Shown here piece by piece: positions 59,975 to 64,000 of a DNA stretch of 64,000 nt (position 1 is its first letter; each line of letters starts with the position of its first letter). A model generated the notes under the pieces. It ran no database searches and was not told where the DNA came from. It saw only the letters and a list, made by a program, of their open reading frames with translations. The translations under genes and the position numbers were made by a program. Source of the stretch: Acanthochlamys bracteata (taxonomy: Eukaryota > Streptophyta > Magnoliopsida > Pandanales > Velloziaceae). The stretch covers positions 1,364,001-1,428,000 of the forward strand of contig CM034142.1 of the NCBI GenBank assembly GCA_019914995.1, in the 5' to 3' direction.

Positions 59975-62960
59975 TAGAAATCATGTAACTATTAAGTACA
60001 TTGTTCGTTCCGATTTTAATTCCTATGTATTCAAATTATGTTTATAATCTAGTTTGAATATAAGAATCAAACGAGCATAAATTTTCAAGAAAAAGTTAGT
60101 ACTTCAGTTGTACAGATAGAAATTTTAGGTTGCTATAAAGTGTGAGCTATGAGAGGTTTATCAATAATAATAAATAATAAACTATTTAGTATTATATGTA
60201 ATACAATCATAGTTATGTAGTAGTTCCAATGTAGTTGCAATGGTAGAATATTCTTATCCAATTTGATGAAAATTGTCAATAGAAAAACGTCTATTAATAC
60301 TATGAAATGGTAAATTACGATCAATATTTCTTATGATCGCATATCATCCTTTATATTTATGAAGGCAAAGGCTAATGCAAAAAAATTGTGATGGTCTCTA
60401 GATACCTTTCAACATAATTTTTTAGACATAGTTCTGCATATTATATTTATATACTAGTCATTCTTATAATTTCACCTATAACGTAAATTTTGTCCTTAGT
60501 GTATTTTTTAATACACCTATAATTAACACACTTTGGTATAAGGAAGGCATTGGTGTATTTTCATAAAACAGAATTTGACTTTCTAAAAAATAATTCATCA
60601 TTACAAAAAAATCAACTTTAATAAATGGCGTTAATTAAATAGTAAAGTGGCTTATATCAATATTGTTAAGTTACCTTACTCGCATATATTTTAATTTAAG
60701 TTACAACTATGGATAAGCGAAGAAGACTTTTCTTTTATATGCAATTACACTTACTTATATTATAGCTTAGATGATAAAACGATGTAAGCATTCTAAATAA
60801 ATGTTAGAGCAAAACTTCATCATTAACTCAAAAAATGAGGGATGAATTAAGTTAATATTTAAAATTTCAGTTATATATTTTTCTACATATAGTAGTAATA
60901 TAGCTTAGAACATGAATAGTAGAGAAGTAGATATTATGTTTTGCAATTTCTTATATAGAAAATTGTTAGAATGTAATACATTCAAAATCAAGTAAGAAAC
61001 TAAATGACTTTCACAACACAAATACGAAAGCATTTATGTGGTTAGACACCTTTTTATCTACATCAACGGTCATTTGTTGTTAAGAGTAAAATACAGTAAT
61101 CTTTCAAAATAGGTTCAATACCAAAAGTAATGACTTAGCCAAACACCCTATCTCACCGATTCTCTTTTCGAGATGAACCAATTATCAACGTCCTAGATTG
61201 CTTATCTCTTCGACTGCACAACAGTAACTCCCTCACAAAATCAGTAATACCTCCCGAACTTGGCCAAACTCTTTTCTAAGTGCAATAAGCACTTATCTAA
61301 TTTTGAGTGTGAAAGTTATAAGCTTAGAGTTTTCAGCACATAAAAGTCAAGTTAAAGTACAATGAAAAATAAGTTGAGAAGATCAAAATAAAGTTGCTTA
61401 AAAAAAGATCTCTGTAAGCTCAAGCAGTCCTGAATAGTAGTGTTAGTTCTATTCAACTCTGGCAAGTACTTTCTCTGAAATTCTTTTCTCGCCCACTCAC
61501 GAAATAGTATTTGGCTTTCTTCTTTGTTTATACTTCCTGTTTTTCTATTATGTTTTTTGTCTTTCAACAGCTTAGAAATTTAAAATCCGAAAGCTTGAAT
61601 TTCTTCTTATTGCTTCCACGTGCTCCTACTATAGTGTTCCATTAATATGTTCTTCACGTTGTTGCCGTCCAAGTCATGTCGGGTAAGTCTTCAACGATTG
61701 GATGGTGATCTACATAGTAGGACCTTAATAGTGCTTATGCTAAACGTTCTCTTAACAATTAATTCATCTCCCCATGGCTTTGATTTGGTCTTTTTTAATA
61801 TTAAATGCAATTCTTGGTTAAACTAAAATTTACTTCTTCAACTTGTGCATTGTTGTTTGCTGAAACTTTTTTCTTTCCTTAGTTTGGCCCTAGTGTAGAG
61901 ATGAACTTTGATCTAAATGTTGAAATAAAGCAATATCGAATGTTAATTTCATGTGTTGAATTCCTGGGTAGGCCTAATGTCGTTTCTGTAACCGTATAAT
62001 GCTCCTGTTCAGTTTCAAGTCTCTTTAACTTGTTATGAGTTCCATCATGCAAATTGTGATCTTCAAGTCTCAGCAATAATTGTACTTACTTTTTTCACTA
62101 TAAAATAATAATATGAAACTTGTTAACATCCTGATGAGTTAGTATGATAAGTTCTGACATGTAGTAAATGAAAGCTTGGCTTGCCTTATTTGAATGCTGT
62201 GGAGTTGTCAGCTCTTTCAATATTGACTCTGTTCATATTATTTCTTAGTATGGCTCAACTTTTAATGTGGTGTTGCAGAAAGATAGTAGATTATTTGTAT
62301 GTTAACACATTAAAATGCCACCAATGAATTTTTCATAAATCAAATTCTAAATTTGAAATTTTATTTGCATTTCTGAACTATTAGTGACTATGTTATTGAT
62401 AGCTCCTTTGTCTGTATTTTTTATTTTCACTTTTGTGTATTAATCAACTCTTGATATGGATTTGTTGTCAATATAAAGTCACTTTGATGCAAAATTGGAA
62501 CTCAAATAGAATCTGTAACATGTTAGATATCGTTTCTTATGCATAATTATCATGATCGCTCGGGCTGTTCTTTGTTGGCGAATAGCAGCAAAATGATCAG
62601 CTATCTTCTATCAAGGTCTTCTGTTCTCCTTTGTTTCGACAAGTTGCAATGCACTGTTTTCATACTTAATCGATTACGAAGTCTTGCGCTCAATAAAGAA
62701 CTCTCATAAATGTAGCTGATTATATTATGACTATTCGGTAAGGAAAGCTTATATCTATGATGTAACTTATATATAACTGGCTATTTGTTTGTTATGTGTA
62801 CGATGATTTTTCTTTATAAAGATCTGCATAATTTGATTCAAACCATTAAATTATTTTAATTCATAAATTATAATTATTCATCATTGTAATCATCAAAACA
62901 CATTAAGGTTCTAATAATAACATCATAATAACAAGGATCAGATGATTTTCTGTTTATAAT
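59975..62960. other. Intergenic, no gene supported
   Basis: The region is AT-rich with short open frames only. The stretch 61000-61330 has the look of a retroelement LTR or flank ('tatgtggttagacacc', 'ctacatcaacggtc'), but no paired copy was found in the window. The 71-codon minus-strand frame at 61352-61567 is not recognised. Between 61.9 and 62.7 kb the base composition is more gene-like, but no exon could be supported. Confidence 0.5.
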
Positions 62961-62968
62961 ATTTGCTG

Positions 62969-63078
62969 AGAAAATATAGACAGCGTCTATATTTTCTATT
63001 TATTCATAAAGATTTCTATATTGTATCATATAAGTACATATACTTATATGATACAATATAGAAATCTTTATGAATAAA
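62969..63078. repeat. Two adjacent perfect palindromes (13-bp and 38-bp arms)
   Basis: The small hairpin has arms 62969-62981 and 62985-62997 with a 3-base loop. The large one has arms 62999-63036 and 63041-63078 with a 4-base loop (cata) and no mismatch. Together they span 110 bp and begin within one or two bases of each other. Confidence 0.95.
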
Positions 63079-63079
63079 C

Positions 63080-63904
63080 TACGCCAAAGTGAACCACAGA
63101 GATCGGCTGCACCTATGTTTAAATCATAAATGTCACGTGTACAATTTAGCTTCATATTGTGCATGTCAAAGTAAGAATTAAAGGTTTAAATGGGTTGTAC
63201 CTTAGCAAGATCTAAACTTGAATCCTAATTCGAAAGGATGGATCTATTCCAAATTCATACAGGATTCACACTAGGATCTATATCTGTTAAGAAAGCATAT
63301 TTTAGATACAAGTTTGAGTTTTTTAATTACAAATTATACTTATGTGAAATATAAAATCAACATTATTATTAAGAAATAATAAAGCTATAACCAAAATTTG
63401 TATATGAATATTTATAAAAATATGAAAAATTCATATATATATATATATATGATATCTCATTTTAAGTATAATATTTCAAATAATCAAATAGGAAATCTTT
63501 AAGATCCTAACATATCATGTTATAATTTTGGTCTAATTGAAACTATTAAGAAACCGGATCCATATCCTGTAAACTTAGAACTGATCCGATCGATTTAATG
63601 GGTATTCTATATGATTACCACAATAAGAGCCATGCAACATCATCTACTATAGACATCCGATTTTCAAAAAATAGTTCTTAATGGAGTGGAATTGCAAAGT
63701 CTAACAACTCTGGTAAGACTTTACTTCTTATTGCAGTCAGTATCGCAATACAATTAGGATATATTCTTTTACATCCCAAAGTTTTTTTCTCCTAAAAGTT
63801 ACTCTCGATGAATTCTTGTAATTACTCTTTATAATTCACTTTTACAAAGATACGTATTTAAAAAAATAGAAAATCACTTCTTATAGAAAGAACACATCAT
63901 TAGG
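63080..63904. other. Intergenic, no gene seen
   Basis: AT-rich sequence with an (AT)n tract near 63434-63452. 'gaatcctaattcgaaaggatgga'-like motifs occur near 63220. No open frame of note was found. Confidence 0.5.
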
Positions 63905-64000
63905 AGATGTTTAAAAATATTCATGAAATTTTTTGTCTAAAATAAATGATATTTTTATTATATTTTAGAAAATAAATTTTTTTATCTAAAATAATAAAAA
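63905..64000 (+). mobile_element. AT-rich short element, family A, cut by the window end
   Basis: The start 'gatgtttaaaaatattcatg' and the 'taaatgatatttttatt' block match the copy at 54235. The core would lie past the window edge. Confidence 0.4.

Noticed and set aside
61352..61567. 71-codon minus-strand frame with a basic N-terminus
   Set aside because: It has no recognisable domain, sits beside LTR-like sequence and has no splice or promoter support.

Overview
The window looks like nuclear DNA from a flowering plant, most likely a eudicot. It is very AT-rich. Its genes are split by GT-AG introns, its proteins carry organelle transit peptides, and its families (tau-class glutathione transferase, P-class PPR proteins, plastid-type SAICAR synthetase) are typical of plants. 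The species cannot be read from the sequence alone. The spaces between genes and the long introns are full of decayed transposons and small inverted-repeat elements.

Layout. Bases 1-5.4 kb are intergenic, AT-rich and carry old MITE-like repeats. From 16.63 down to 5.44 kb (minus strand) lies a complete 18-exon gene for a mitochondrial DnaJ/Hsp40 co-chaperone of the ATJ1 type. All exon phases join into 459 codons. Its 3.4-kb intron 8 holds a cluster of four fold-back elements set in TA and CT microsatellites, and one intron appears to use a GC donor. From 17 to 26 kb there is a possible small spliced gene (23.6-24.8 kb), a telomere-like degenerate block and a six-copy tandem array of about 265 bp. 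From 26.2 to 29.9 kb (plus strand) is a PPR locus with one transit-peptide exon followed by two paralogous body exons. From 31.66 to 30.83 kb (minus strand) is a tau-class GST that carries a one-base frameshift.

From 53.8 down to 34.57 kb (minus strand) is a complete 12-exon gene for SAICAR synthetase (purine biosynthesis, 402 aa). It is spread over 19 kb because two introns of 7.8 and 6.5 kb have filled with a Copia relic, a non-LTR retrotransposon fragment and a degenerate tandem array of about 330 bp. From 54.5 to 60 kb is a second, very decayed Copia element. A hAT-like element is inserted in its 5' LTR and an AT-rich short element is nested in its body. From 60 to 64 kb no gene could be supported; the notable feature is a perfect 38-bp-arm palindrome near 63.0 kb.

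The genes share no pathway. Three of the encoded products (DnaJ, PPR, SAICAR synthetase) are predicted to be imported into mitochondria or plastids, and the GST is cytosolic. The most unusual items are the PPR locus with a shared first exon, a dispersed AT-rich repeat family with at least ten copies and a conserved core, and the fold-back cluster inside the DnaJ intron.
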